Source: Elysia marginata
Lineage: Eukaryota > Mollusca > Gastropoda > Plakobranchidae
Direction of reading: 5' to 3'
Length of the DNA: 32,803 nt
Assembly (NCBI GenBank): GCA_019649035.1
Contig: BMAT01006753.1
Span: forward strand, 190,097-222,899
Shown piece by piece: positions 9,978 through 18,887 of the stretch. The notes below the pieces were generated by a model. It saw only the letters and a program-made list of their open reading frames with translations. It did no database searches and had not been told where the DNA came from. Each line of letters starts with the position of its first letter. Positions within the stretch are counted from its first letter, which is position 1. The position numbers and the translations under genes are program-made.

Positions 9978-10238
9978 TCAGTCCACCTTATCCCAACCTA
10001 CACCGCTGAGGTTTAAACCAGAATCATCCAAGGGACGGCCACTATGTGGATGCCGGCCGTAAAATCCGCCTAAACGCATGCGCCCCAGCAAGAGAACAGG
10101 AGCGCCGCTGCTTCCGGGGCAAGTGGGGGAGTCATAGGAGTAGACACAGTTCTCCCAGCCCGGACATCTGTCTATCACTGCCCGCTCCTTCCAGCGTCCT
10201 ATGCTCACTTGTTTATTGCAGCCATGAGGATGGGACAC
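9978..10238 (-). CDS. Protease exon 6 (catalytic Ser, stop)
   Basis: The acceptor is CTTACTTTGCATATAG. It encodes 86 codons beginning VSHPHGCNKQVSIGRW and containing YDSPTCPGSSGAPVLLLG, then TGA. GSSGAPV is the nucleophile Ser motif (GxSG), followed by a GGFYGRHPHSG segment typical of strand and turn residues after the active site. No AATAAA was found on the minus strand in the following 400 bp. Confidence 0.93.
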   Translation of the reverse strand: MSHPHGCNKQVSIGRWKERAVIDRCPGWENCVYSYDSPTCPGSSGAPVLLLGRMRLGGFYGRHPHSGRPLDDSGLNLSGVGWDKVD

Positions 10239-13200
10239 CTATATGCAAAGTAAGGAGATAGACTACGTTTAAACACAATACCATCAAAAAATCACAATAC
10301 AGTGGGGATATTTGGCTGGCCAATAAATATAAGAATATTACACTGAAAGGATATACTCGTAATTTTCAACAAATTTGGAATGAGTTTGGAGCTCTCTTCA
10401 GGTCTAAGAGGTTGTGGTGACTTTCTATTCCCTTATAAGATCGAGCTGTTTTCTATTAGATGTATTCTTCTGTGTGGGTTTTAATGTATGTCCTTTCAAT
10501 TATTTTCTAGCGTAGTATAAATACGCTCCAAAGCACATTATGTAGGAAAATAATAATAATTTGCAGCCAAATCAAAAACATATATAAAATCCTTATAGTA
10601 CCATGACTTTGCTATACGTGTATAATCGAGAAAGACAATACAAAGTAAAAATAAATTTGACCTAGAATAAAAATAGCGCATCTTTGGAAGTCCCACCATT
10701 CATTATGTTTTTTTTCGCACCCACTGTCGATTTCATCAACATGGAGCAGCAAGGGGGTGTACAGCCTTTACGGAATGTCCGATCTATACAATGATCAGCG
10801 TGACTTAATTCCTAATAAAGCCACGTGATCATTTATGAAACGCCAATCCCTTCCGCTTTCCTATAATAGTGACAGATTGCGCACCTCTAGTGTGTTACAC
10901 TTAAAAAAAAAAGAATTAATCATGCAACGTCAATAAACGCTCTTGTAACAGTTTTGATACCCGATTCCGCGCTATTAAGATGATCACATGATTTCATCAT
11001 GCAAGAGATAGGTCAGCCTCATTTAGTATCTGAGTCATTTGATGGACTTACCACGACAGCCAGCCGATGGGTGTCTGTGTCTTTGTACTTTTGGTTGATC
11101 TTCGTCTCAAGCCAGCGCCACATGCCCCAGGTATTCTTCAGACGCTCGTAGAGCTCAAGGTCGTGGGTCACTACGCGCATGTCACACCAGTCCCCTTGGA
11201 TGGCACCGAAACGGACTGTTTCCCCGTACATGTAGAGCACTTTGTCCTTCTCACTGTTAGTATTACAAGAGGAGAAAGAGGGCGTAATCTTTATAAATAG
11301 ATAAATATGTTTAGAGTCCTCCACCGCCGAAGGCAGTCTCATGACTTTACATATTTACACCAGCAGGCCAATTGAATACACATCAAAGTAAATTCAACTC
11401 ATATTTCAGAGCATTACATCATGGCTGCGTGTTAGGCGCTCATATACTCACATTCTACAAATTTCAAGCACTGCCTATAGCCAGTACCCATTTTACAGGT
11501 GGGTGAGCTAGGGAAAGTTAGGGTAAATTGCTTTCCCAAGGCAATTTCAACATGAGATTGTCGAGAATCGAACCAGCGATCTCCAGATCTCAAGTCCAAC
11601 GCGCTAAGCACTCTGCCACGCTGCCCCATTATTATTATATTATAGTTGAGTAGATTGAACATCCATCTCACGGAAAACCTCTGAATCACTCAACTCTGTG
11701 ATCTCAAACTTTGTTGGGTAAATTAATCTGTGGTGGAAGAGTGCACAGCTTTGTTTAGAATGCAAGTCCAACGTAAACTATTTATGATTTGATAAGCTCA
11801 AAGAAATCAGCCGCTCTTTAATGATTGTAACTATACCTTTTGTTTCATGGTTAGCAGTGTACTCCACATTTTTGTAACTTAAAAATTATTTTAGTTTTAT
11901 AATTATATGTCTCGCTATCAGTGCGAATGAGTTGTGAAGGAAACTTTTGGAAAAAAAAACGCCTTACAGAACATACGAGATAGAGAGGTATTGTGCGGAG
12001 ATAAAGAAGCACGGCTTGCTACATACAGATATAAAGAGGTGCATAATGCCGCTTTAAGAAAAAACATCGTATATGCAGAAATGGCAAAATCTGGTATTTT
12101 GTATCTGCACAATAGAGCAAAATAAGGCACATCTTTCTGACCACGTAAGAATTTTCTAGCCCGACCCATTCTTTTGTTCACATAATTAATTCTAAATTTA
12201 TCGTATAAACAAAGTCTTGAATTATTATTGTTGTTGGCTTTTTTTGGATGTCCTAAAAAAGTTCACCTGATGGACATACGATAGTCTTCCTTAAAACGGC
12301 AGCATATGATACAGAGAAAGACAAGAACTAGGCAATGGTTCCAAGTTTACTTTAATATGAAGCCTGATGATAGTGAAAAGGTTTCACTAACAAGACATCA
12401 TTTATCTCAAAGTACTTGTGTCTTATCAATCAAATAAAAAAAATTGCAATATTTTTGTCGCCACGTTGAGAGGAGCATAATATCTAGCGACCAGTAAAAT
12501 AAGTCGGATGTCGCAGCTTAAAAACTGAGGCAACTCCTTGTTGAAAGTAGATTTACTCCTTCTTTTTAGTTTTATGTATATTTTTATCTGCAAAAACTCA
12601 AATATCTTTCCACATCTTTTTTACAATGACGTACAACTTTTTTATGTTTGGAAGCTACGAACAATGCTTTGTTCAAAGGAAAAAAAACACCATGTAATGT
12701 GAAAGTTGCCACATGCGAGTCATTGCTTGCGAGACAGAATAAACAGTAAATTATTTATCAAGATCTATATGCGACTCGTGGCAGAATTTGATCAACCTAA
12801 TAGAATGTACCTAGAATCTATTGATAAAATCTTCTTTAGTAATTTTAGTTGTGTGTTCTCGGTTACTTTAATAACCTTTCGGTCTCTCATTACTTCAATA
12901 CGTGTAGTAGTATTCATAGTGGGAATGAGATGAGAGCACAAATTATCGTTCTGGTTGAAAAGCTCCTCCTTTGAAGTCAATAGCTTGCATGCAAGAAGGA
13001 TAATTTGGTGCTTTATTCTCATTTCCGATCAAATAATGCTTAGAACAATTAAAATGCTCGAAAGATTTTAAAGGTATGAAATTTAGCAGTGGAGAGAAGT
13101 AGGCTTTAAGTGGAAATAATGCTTACTCGTTCTTGTCAAAGAAGAGTTCCACAACAGTGTTTCGTGCCTCACTCTTGTCGAAGACGACGTGTGTGGCAGT

Positions 13201-16178
13201 TCTAACCTTTGCCTTGGCCCAATCCATCTTGGGGTTTGGAGAGTTCTTGCATTCTGGACACGGACACGGATCATTGGATCGTCCCTCGTTTTTGTACACG
13301 TACTGTGGGCACGGGAAATGTAAATACAATAGAATCTATTGACCTGAAAAATGGCCTTTAGCTTCAAAAAGTGGAAAAAGATCGGACAAGCAGCGCCTCG
13401 AGGCTTTAGGGCTCAAACGGGAGAAAACATGAAAATAGAGCCTAAAATGGAAGAAAAATTGCGCCCGAAACCTCGACTAGATATAGGTCTAATGCAGACT
13501 TTAGATTAAGATATCTTCTAGATTTGGCCCTAAATAGTAAACCTAGGTTATCTTGATTGATTTCTAGATCTACTTCAAATCTTTAGACTTTTAATCTAGA
13601 TTTTAGATATAGAATCTAGATCAAAACTAGATCTAGGTTCTACAGAAGCGTTGGGAAGCGGGCGAACCTATAATTTAGTTATGTGTGTTCTTCTGCTTAC
13701 CATTTTCTTCGAAGTGTGTACGCTACACTGTGACATCTATAATGCTTCCTAAAAGTTGAGCTAATTGAAGTAAGTATCCATATGAAGTACAGCATTGTGA
13801 ACATAGAATGTTTACACTTTCTTTACACACTATCTCGTAAAGTCGTGGTCTAGTGGGAAAACATTTTTCTTATAAGAAATTTTCGCTTCGTAAGAATTTG
13901 TCTTGCGGCCATTCCGGTGTCGTAAAGATTAATCTGAAAAAAAAACAAAAAACACGCCTTTTCATAACGCCCTCTCCCCCTCTGTTTCTCTATATATTTT
14001 AAACAAACAGAACTATATAAATATATTTAATATATAATTATCTTACCACAAAATATTGCTAGTTTGATGCAAATTCTAATATCTGACGCCTCAGAGAATG
14101 CATTATTCAAAGTTTCAACGGTTCGGGATGTGAACGCGTGCAATGCCCGACTCATTTGACCGATCGGAAGACATTTTTTTTCTGGGTCTCACCTGTATAA
14201 AACCTGTGCCGACCCTGAGCAGTTTCTTGCCGCTGTATTTATGAAAAGCGTATCCCTCAGGGCGCTGGTCGCTTGTAAACTTCGAGGTCACTCTGACGGT
14301 TAACTCGGCCTGGGCTCGGATGAAGTTCACCACGTCTTGGTCATACCTGGGCAAAACAGAGTCGGTGTCAGCGTAAAACTGTTTTATGTGTTTTGATGTG
14401 TTCTTCTTTACCACTGTCTTGATGTCGGGTTATCTTGAATGTTAAAACACTGAAATAGACGGCATGATTATGTATGTCTACTAACTGCAATGTCCTGTAC
14501 GGAAGAGAAGCATGGACATTAAAACCTTAGAAGCGATGTCAGCCGATCTAATCGCCGTAATAAAGGGGAGTTCCTATTTATAGAACTAACACTTAGGGAA
14601 ATTATGACGCAAAAAATTAACATGAAACACTTATAGGGTTAAGAAAAGCAGACGACAACAAGATTAACACAGAAGAGATATGGTTTTACAGAAGATTGTT
14701 GAGGGTGAGTTACAAGTACAAAGAAAGAACAAACAAGTGCATATATCTCATTCTTAAGAGAATTGAACACAGACAGGCTTGCAATCGATGCAATCCGTAA
14801 ACAAAAGAAAGATAAAACACCTTGGACACACGGTAAGAAACAAAAGATGCAACCTGATGCACATAATGTTTACAGAGAAAGATGAAAGGCAGAAGAAAGA
14901 GAGGAAGACCAGCCACAGCCTAGTATATATGGTATGACCAAAATTTTAGCACAGATCCCTGAATCCATCTACAAATGCTATGAGGATAGAGAAGGATGGC
15001 GTGAACGTGTGAAGACATAAATTTATACGCTTTCAGTTACCACCTCCAGTGACAATGCTGACAGTTAGCAGGTAACAAGCAATAAGACTGAAATTTAAAA
15101 GTAATACCAATGAGTGCAAGCACTACATCGTTATTATTTTTAAGCTAAGATATTGTAATCATGAGAGAAATTTCATGGCCTTTTTAATTTGTTTTTTTTT
15201 TCTTAGTTGTTTACATGCATGCAACAAGCAAGAGTAAAAGAGACATTAAATTCTCTAAATTTCTAAAGGGAGAAGCTATTATCTTCCAAAAGTAATTTAA
15301 ATCCCTCAAGGAAACTGGATTTTCTGATATGAATGGAAAAGAAAATTTCTTGTACCTGCGCGGAACAAGCATATTTAAAGCAAACACTCATTTTACCCGT
15401 AAAAGTCATACACGTATAAAGCAGACCCTCTTTTTATTTGTGAAAGTCACGCAGGTATAAAGCGGACCCCTTTCTTACACGTAAGTGTCATGCACGCATA
15501 GAGCAGACCCTCTATTTAAATGTGAAACTTATGCAGGTATACAGCAGACCCCCGTTTACCTTTGAAGGTCATATAAGTATAAAGCAGACCCTCCTTTAAA
15601 CCTCTGAAAGTCACGTAAGTGTAAAACAGACCTACTTCTTATCTGTAAAGGTCACGATGGGATAAAGCAGACCCTCCTTTAAACCTGTGAAAGTCACGTG
15701 AGTGTAAAACAGACCTTCTTCTTATCTGTAAAAGGTCACGAAAGGATAAAGCAGACCCTCCTTAAACCTTTGAAAGTCACGTGAGTGTAATACAGACCTT
15801 CCTCTCATCTATAAAGGTCTCGTAAGAGTAATACAGAACCTACTCCATTTTACCTATAAAAATCACCCGTTGACGTTGTGCAGGCCCTGCCAGCCAGACA
15901 AGTCGCTAACTCGCTACCCTCCTCGTACAAGTAAGGAACAAGCCAGTGCAAAATAGATCTTCCTCCTACGGTTCATAAGAAACGTAAGGGAAAGTTAAAT
16001 CAAGCCCTACTTTTTACCTGTAAGGATCGGGCAGGTGTTGGGCGGAGAAGTCTGCAGCGGGCACGAAGCTACTGTGCCCTGGATTTTTGTCGCAGTCAAT
16101 CAAACTCTGGTGGAGATCGGCCTCTCCGTGAAAGCTAACCTCAGCTTCGTGGTAACCTGTGGAATAAGTAAAGTAGTG

Positions 16179-16263
<85 letters not shown>

Positions 16264-17305
16264 CAATAGTAGTAGTGGTAGTAGTAGTAAATTACATTTT
16301 ATAATGCCAAACCAACGCTGTGAGCAAACTCAAGGTGCTTTATAATGAAATTAAAAACCAAATTTAAAAAAAAAACAGCACAATAAATTTAGTGGAGCAG
16401 CGTGGCTCAGTAGCTAGCGCGTCGGACTTGTGATCCGGCGGTCGAGGGTTCGATTCCCAACCACGACGCATGTTGTAAGTGCCTTAGGAAAGCAATTACC
16501 CACACTGTCCTCAGTCCACCCACCTAAATAAGTATTGGCTATAGGCAATGCTTGAAATTTGTAGAATATTACTAATTAAGCGCCTAATAGGCAGCCGAGC
16601 TGTAATGCTCTGAAATATGAGTTGAATTTGCTTTGGTGTGTAATGGCCTGCTGGGGGAAATATGTAAAGTCTTGAGACGGCATTCGGCGGTGGAAAACTA
16701 TCATCCATATTTTTTTTTATAATGCGTACAAAGCAATCAGAGCAAATTCACCACATTTCCAAGGTGAAATATCTATTGGGGGGAGGGGGTGAGGGGGGGG
16801 GGTTCAAAAAGGAAAAAGAAAAAGAGACTAATCTGATAGTGAAACAATGGGGCAAACCATTCAAAGAGATTATCCAATCTCGATTTATTTAGTTTGTGTT
16901 TTATTTGTTGCATTCAGATCTTAGTTTTTGCCCAGAGTCCGTTTGTTTGATTTTGTTTCATTAATTACATTTATTATTAGTTCAACGTATGCGATAAAAC
17001 TAAAGCCGGTGTGAACTACAGGGTTGTACATTTTAGATTTTGAATTTTGAGGAAATTATAGATTTTGAATTTTCAAGAAATTAACATCAGACCAGTACCA
17101 CCATCTTTCTTTTTGTATCTAGTCATGTGTAGGCACGTGAGAAAAGAGTAGTAACTGCTGTTAATTAGCAATATTAAAGCCCAGTCTTATAAGTATTTAC
17201 GTTTTTAATTTTAACACTATATTTTTGAGAACTCATTTTTATCAATATGAGAAGTAGTTGCTGTAAGGTCAAGAAAAATGAGGAGGGAGTGAGTGAGAGA
17301 GACAG

Positions 17306-17373
<68 letters not shown>

Positions 17374-18887
17374 GTTCTATGAAGCCGTGAAGTTTCTGTT
17401 TCGCAATGGCCATCAGCAAAGCGCAGGGGCCAGACACGGATTTAAGAAAACATTTATTTACTCATGGAATGCTTTACGTTGCTCTTTCAAGAACCGCATC
17501 AAAAAATAAGATACACTTCATTGCTCCGAATGAAATAACACGGAATGTCGTCTACACCGAAATCCTCTAGATGGTGAGACAAGCATGATAATTATACCCT
17601 GTCTCTCTCTCTTCTCTCTTCATCCCACATTACATTATTCAACATCCTTTGCATGTAAATTTTCCTGTTCGAAGAAAGGGTACTCAGCTTATTTTTTTCC
17701 CATGTAGATTCTTACCTAAGTATTAATGCTTTATCAAATATTTAACGTATATCGTCTAGACAGTATGCGTGGATGAGATGTGTATTCATAAAAGATTTTA
17801 ACAACTCCCCTAAAACTCCCCACAAAATTGCACTTGATGACCTTTGACCTCTAAAAAAAAGTATGTTCCCCCGCCTCTGCGGCGGTAAACTTTTAGTATG
17901 TTACACTTCAAATATTTCTAAACAAGAAAATACAAGAAAACGTTAGAAAGCAATTAGTTTGAGGTTCGGCCTATTTTTGGGCTATCTTTCCTGGACTATA
18001 TTAGTTAACGGCATTCATAGTGAGCTGGTGACCTTACTGAAACAACTCGCTAAAAATAAAACGTTCAGCCTCTGTGGATTTCCCCAATCTATTTTAAGAG
18101 CCTCATTGTGCGCCATACTCAAACGAAACTTATTATATATGGCGCAGTTCATTTATTTCACTTGAGGCTCGTAAGTGTTACATGTAGTACCAGTTTATAC
18201 CGGAACCTCCCGTACATAACCGAAATCTCTCAAAACCATTCAAAAACTCCAAAAATAAACTTTCAAAAAATTGGTTTTATGTTATAGCGCTATGTTATCT
18301 GTCGCTGTGTAAAGATATCACACATTGCGATAGGCCTATTATTTTATCCTGAATTAATGGCTTATTAAGTTTCGAAGAGGGAAATGGGGAAATTTATACG
18401 TAACAGGTACATAAATTTTAGTGTATTGTATGAGTATGCGCATGTATGACTGTGTCTGTAAGAGAACCATTTTTCAACATTGAACACCAGGCGAGGAAAA
18501 AGGGAGGGGGGGGGGGGACAGAGAGACAGAATGGGAAAGACTGAGGGGGCTGAAATTGAATTGGATTGAATTGGCTATTACTTTACAAAGATCACAAATT
18601 ATGGGGGTAATAGAGAATAGGGAGGAGGGTGCATAATTTTATTATATACTTTTAACTATACATCATCCCCCTTAATACTATCTAGATCTAGGTCTAACTA
18701 CCGTACATCCCCGTCATGTAGGCCTAATGGTAAGTGTGTAGCAGAACGTGTTTCTTATTATTAATAATAATTAATGAAAAAGAATAGACTTTTACTGCTT
18801 ACCTTTTATTCCTCTTGCCAATATAGCGGTTCGTAAAGAATCATCTTCAAATCTGTGGTTGAGGGCAGATTCCTCATTTATGTTCAT
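9978..18887 (-). CDS. Trypsin-fold (PA clan) serine peptidase, six exons, 338 aa
   Basis: The CDS is join(18803-18887, 16018-16156, 14193-14346, 13127-13302, 11052-11253, 9978-10238) on the minus strand. Lengths 85+139+154+176+202+261 sum to 1017 nt, exactly 339 codons with TGA. All introns are GT...AG and phases are 1, 2, 0, 2, 0. Landmarks are GTGFI (about residues 121-125), TATHVVFD with putative catalytic His164, GDWCDMRVV with putative Asp209, VSHPHG (253-258), and TCPGSSGAPV with putative Ser296. A CPCPEC cluster (139-144) lies just before the His strand. The N-terminus (MNINEESALN) is hydrophilic, so I infer an intracellular enzyme. Substrate and pathway are unknown. The triad assignment rests on motif context, not alignment. 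The ATG choice is the weakest point, although exon 1 supplies exactly the split Gly codon required. Introns are full of SINE, LINE and satellite DNA. Confidence 0.88.
10239..11051 (-). other. Protease intron 5 (813 bp)
   Basis: AT-rich intron with GT...AG ends. I recognise no mobile element or RNA gene in it. Confidence 0.85.
11052..11253 (-). CDS. Protease exon 5 (putative catalytic Asp)
   Basis: A textbook acceptor has a branch-like TACTAAC directly before CAG, preceded by TTTCTCCTCTTG; the donor is GTG|GTAAGT. It encodes 67 codons with YGETVRFGAIQGDWCDMRV and THDLELYERL. The candidate catalytic Asp is in WCDMRVV, with D216 in THDLE as the alternative. A SINE ends about 50 bp upstream of this exon. 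Confidence 0.93.
11305..11627 (-). mobile_element. tRNA-derived SINE (family C), copy 1, minus strand, in protease intron 4
   Basis: Read from 11627 leftwards: GGGGCAGCGTGGCAGAGTGC (A box), GCTGGTTCGATTCTCG (B box), then a body with GGCTATAGGCA, TGCTTGAAATTTGTAGAAT and GCTCTGAAATATGAGTTGAA, ending GGCGGTGGAGGACTCTAAAC plus an AT-rich tail. The same landmarks in the same order occur at 16391-16715 on the plus strand, which defines the family and both ends. The tRNA part lacks a pairing acceptor stem, so it is not a functional tRNA gene. Confidence 0.93.
11628..13126 (-). other. Remainder of protease intron 4
   Basis: Intron 4 spans 11254-13126. Apart from the SINE it holds AT-rich DNA with open frames under 90 codons. 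One plus-strand frame (11937-12122) has plausible composition but no domain and no splice context that I trust. Confidence 0.7.
13127..13302 (-). CDS. Protease exon 4 (catalytic His, Cys cluster)
   Basis: The acceptor is TTCCCGTGCCCACAG and the donor is GA|GTAAGC. It encodes 58 codons containing DPCPCPECKN and then VRTATHVVFDKSEA. The TATHVV segment matches the TAAHC-type motif with the catalytic His. The Cys-Pro-Cys-Pro-x-Cys cluster is a possible metal or disulfide site. Confidence 0.93.
13380..13660 (+). repeat. Dispersed repeat copy with TAGATC-rich tail, in protease intron 3
   Basis: GAGAAAACATGAAAATAGAG, CCTAAAATGGAAGAAAA and CTCGACTAGATATAGGTCTA blocks match the repeat at 690-850. A dense run of TCTAGAT/TAGATCTA words follows (13550-13650). 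The same TAGATC-rich continuation occurs after the 700-bp copy, so it seems to belong to the element. Confidence 0.6.
13661..14192 (-). other. Rest of protease intron 3
   Basis: AT-rich intronic DNA between the dispersed repeat and exon 3. I recognise no element here. Confidence 0.7.
14193..14346 (-). CDS. Protease exon 3
   Basis: The acceptor is CTCTGTTTTGCCCAG and the donor is CAG|GTGAGA. It encodes 51 codons from YDQDVVNFIRAQAELTVRV to LLRVGTGFIQ. The GTGFI end corresponds to the first strand of the chymotrypsin-like barrel (usually G-S/T-G-F-I). Confidence 0.92.
14488..15030 (+). mobile_element. LINE C-terminal fragment, plus strand, in protease intron 2
   Basis: Frameshifted coding remnants follow the order of non-LTR retrotransposon C-termini: CNVLYGREAWTLKP (14486-14530), EEIWFYRRLLRVSY, KRKIKHLGHTVRNKRCNLMH, a GRP motif, then YEDREGWRERVKT followed by TAA (ending about 15020). 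This corresponds to the region after the RT fingers/palm (LLYGSETW, then MWFYRRMLRISW, then RKLKYFGHVVR, then EDREKWR). It has several stops and frameshifts, is strongly 5'-truncated, and lies antisense to the host gene. Confidence 0.88.
15370..16034. repeat. Minisatellite, 40-43 bp units, derived from the exon 2 splice-donor junction
   Basis: About twelve regular units (15370-15868) have plus-strand form GTATAAAGCAGACCCTC, then TTTAAACC, then TGTGAAAGTCACGTGA. Clear boundaries fall at 15414, 15455, 15496, 15537, 15577, 15619, 15661, 15702, 15745, 15785 and 15826. Units 15577-15784 alternate between two types, giving a roughly 83-bp dimer. Degenerate units continue to the last one (15992-16034), which includes the final 17 coding bases of protease exon 2 and its GTAAAA donor. 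Every unit therefore aligns with the exon/intron junction. Confidence 0.92.
16018..16156 (-). CDS. Protease exon 2
   Basis: The acceptor is a pyrimidine-containing stretch ending TTATTCCACAG; the donor is CTTACAG|GTAAAA. It encodes 45 full codons from YHEAEVSFHGE to QHLPDPY plus a split Arg. This is the N-terminal region ahead of the peptidase core. Its last 17 bp are the template-like end of the minisatellite at 15370-16034. The TAG microsatellite lies immediately upstream in intron 1. Confidence 0.9.
16174..16292. repeat. (TAG)n microsatellite in protease intron 1
   Basis: Nearly perfect TAG/GTA trinucleotides begin about 15 bp from the exon 2 acceptor. The poly-Val open frame across it is an artefact. 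It probably began as the terminal repeat of the adjoining LINE tail. Confidence 0.96.
16293..16345 (-). repeat. Diverged LINE 3' tail next to the microsatellite
   Basis: The minus strand reads TTATAAAGCACCTTGAG, then GGCATTATAAAATGTAATTT, running into the trinucleotide repeat. The same order (AAGAGCTTCGAG, GCGCTATAAAATAAC, trinucleotide repeat) ends the LINE at 28.3 kb. Confidence 0.45.
16391..16715 (+). mobile_element. tRNA-derived SINE (family C), copy 2, plus strand, in protease intron 1
   Basis: The head reads GTGGAGCAGCGTGGCTCAGT with a B box GAGGGTTCGATTCCC. The body shares GGCTATAGGCAATGCTTGAA, TGAAATATGAGTTGAATTT and GGCCTGCTGG with copy 1, ending GGCGGTGGAAAACTATCATC and an A/T tail. 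The anticodon-like loop could read TGT, but no acceptor stem forms. The pair defines an element of about 325 bp. Confidence 0.93.
16778..16802 (+). repeat. G-rich tract with quadruplex potential
   Basis: Runs of six, five and about ten Gs are separated by A and TGA. The sequence can form a four-tetrad intramolecular quadruplex on the plus strand, which is the non-template strand's complement for the protease gene. Length polymorphism is likely. Confidence 0.6.
16803..18802 (-). other. Rest of protease intron 1
   Basis: Intron 1 spans 16157-18802. Besides the microsatellites and the SINE it contains AT-rich DNA without a supported exon. A broken inverted repeat (GAGCCTCA...TGCGCCATA and its complement) sits at 18099-18170. 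Confidence 0.6.
17310..17372. repeat. (GA)n microsatellite in protease intron 1
   Basis: A GAAA-rich lead-in is followed by about 27 GA repeats. The Ser/Leu-repeat open frame on the other strand is an artefact. Confidence 0.97.
18803..18887 (-). CDS. Protease exon 1 (start codon)
   Basis: The ATG at 18887-18885 opens 28 codons (MNINEESALN ... ILARGIK) plus one G, followed by donor GTAAGC. The leftover G joins the GT that begins exon 2 to make a Gly codon. No hydrophobic signal sequence is present. The first exon could also include 5'UTR to the right of 18887; I see no TATA box that I would defend. Confidence 0.75.

Noticed and set aside
11934-12181. Overlapping 60-90 aa frames on both strands in intron 4
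   Set aside because: No recognised domain and no credible splice sites in phase with the protease exons.
15370-15868. CRISPR-like array
   Set aside because: Units are contiguous and vary throughout with no unique spacers, in an animal intron. It is a minisatellite.
16391-16470. Functional tRNA gene (anticodon-like TGT)
   Set aside because: A and B boxes are good, but the seven bases before the A box do not pair with those after the T arm. The same head with a conserved 250-bp body occurs at 11305-11627, so it is a SINE head.
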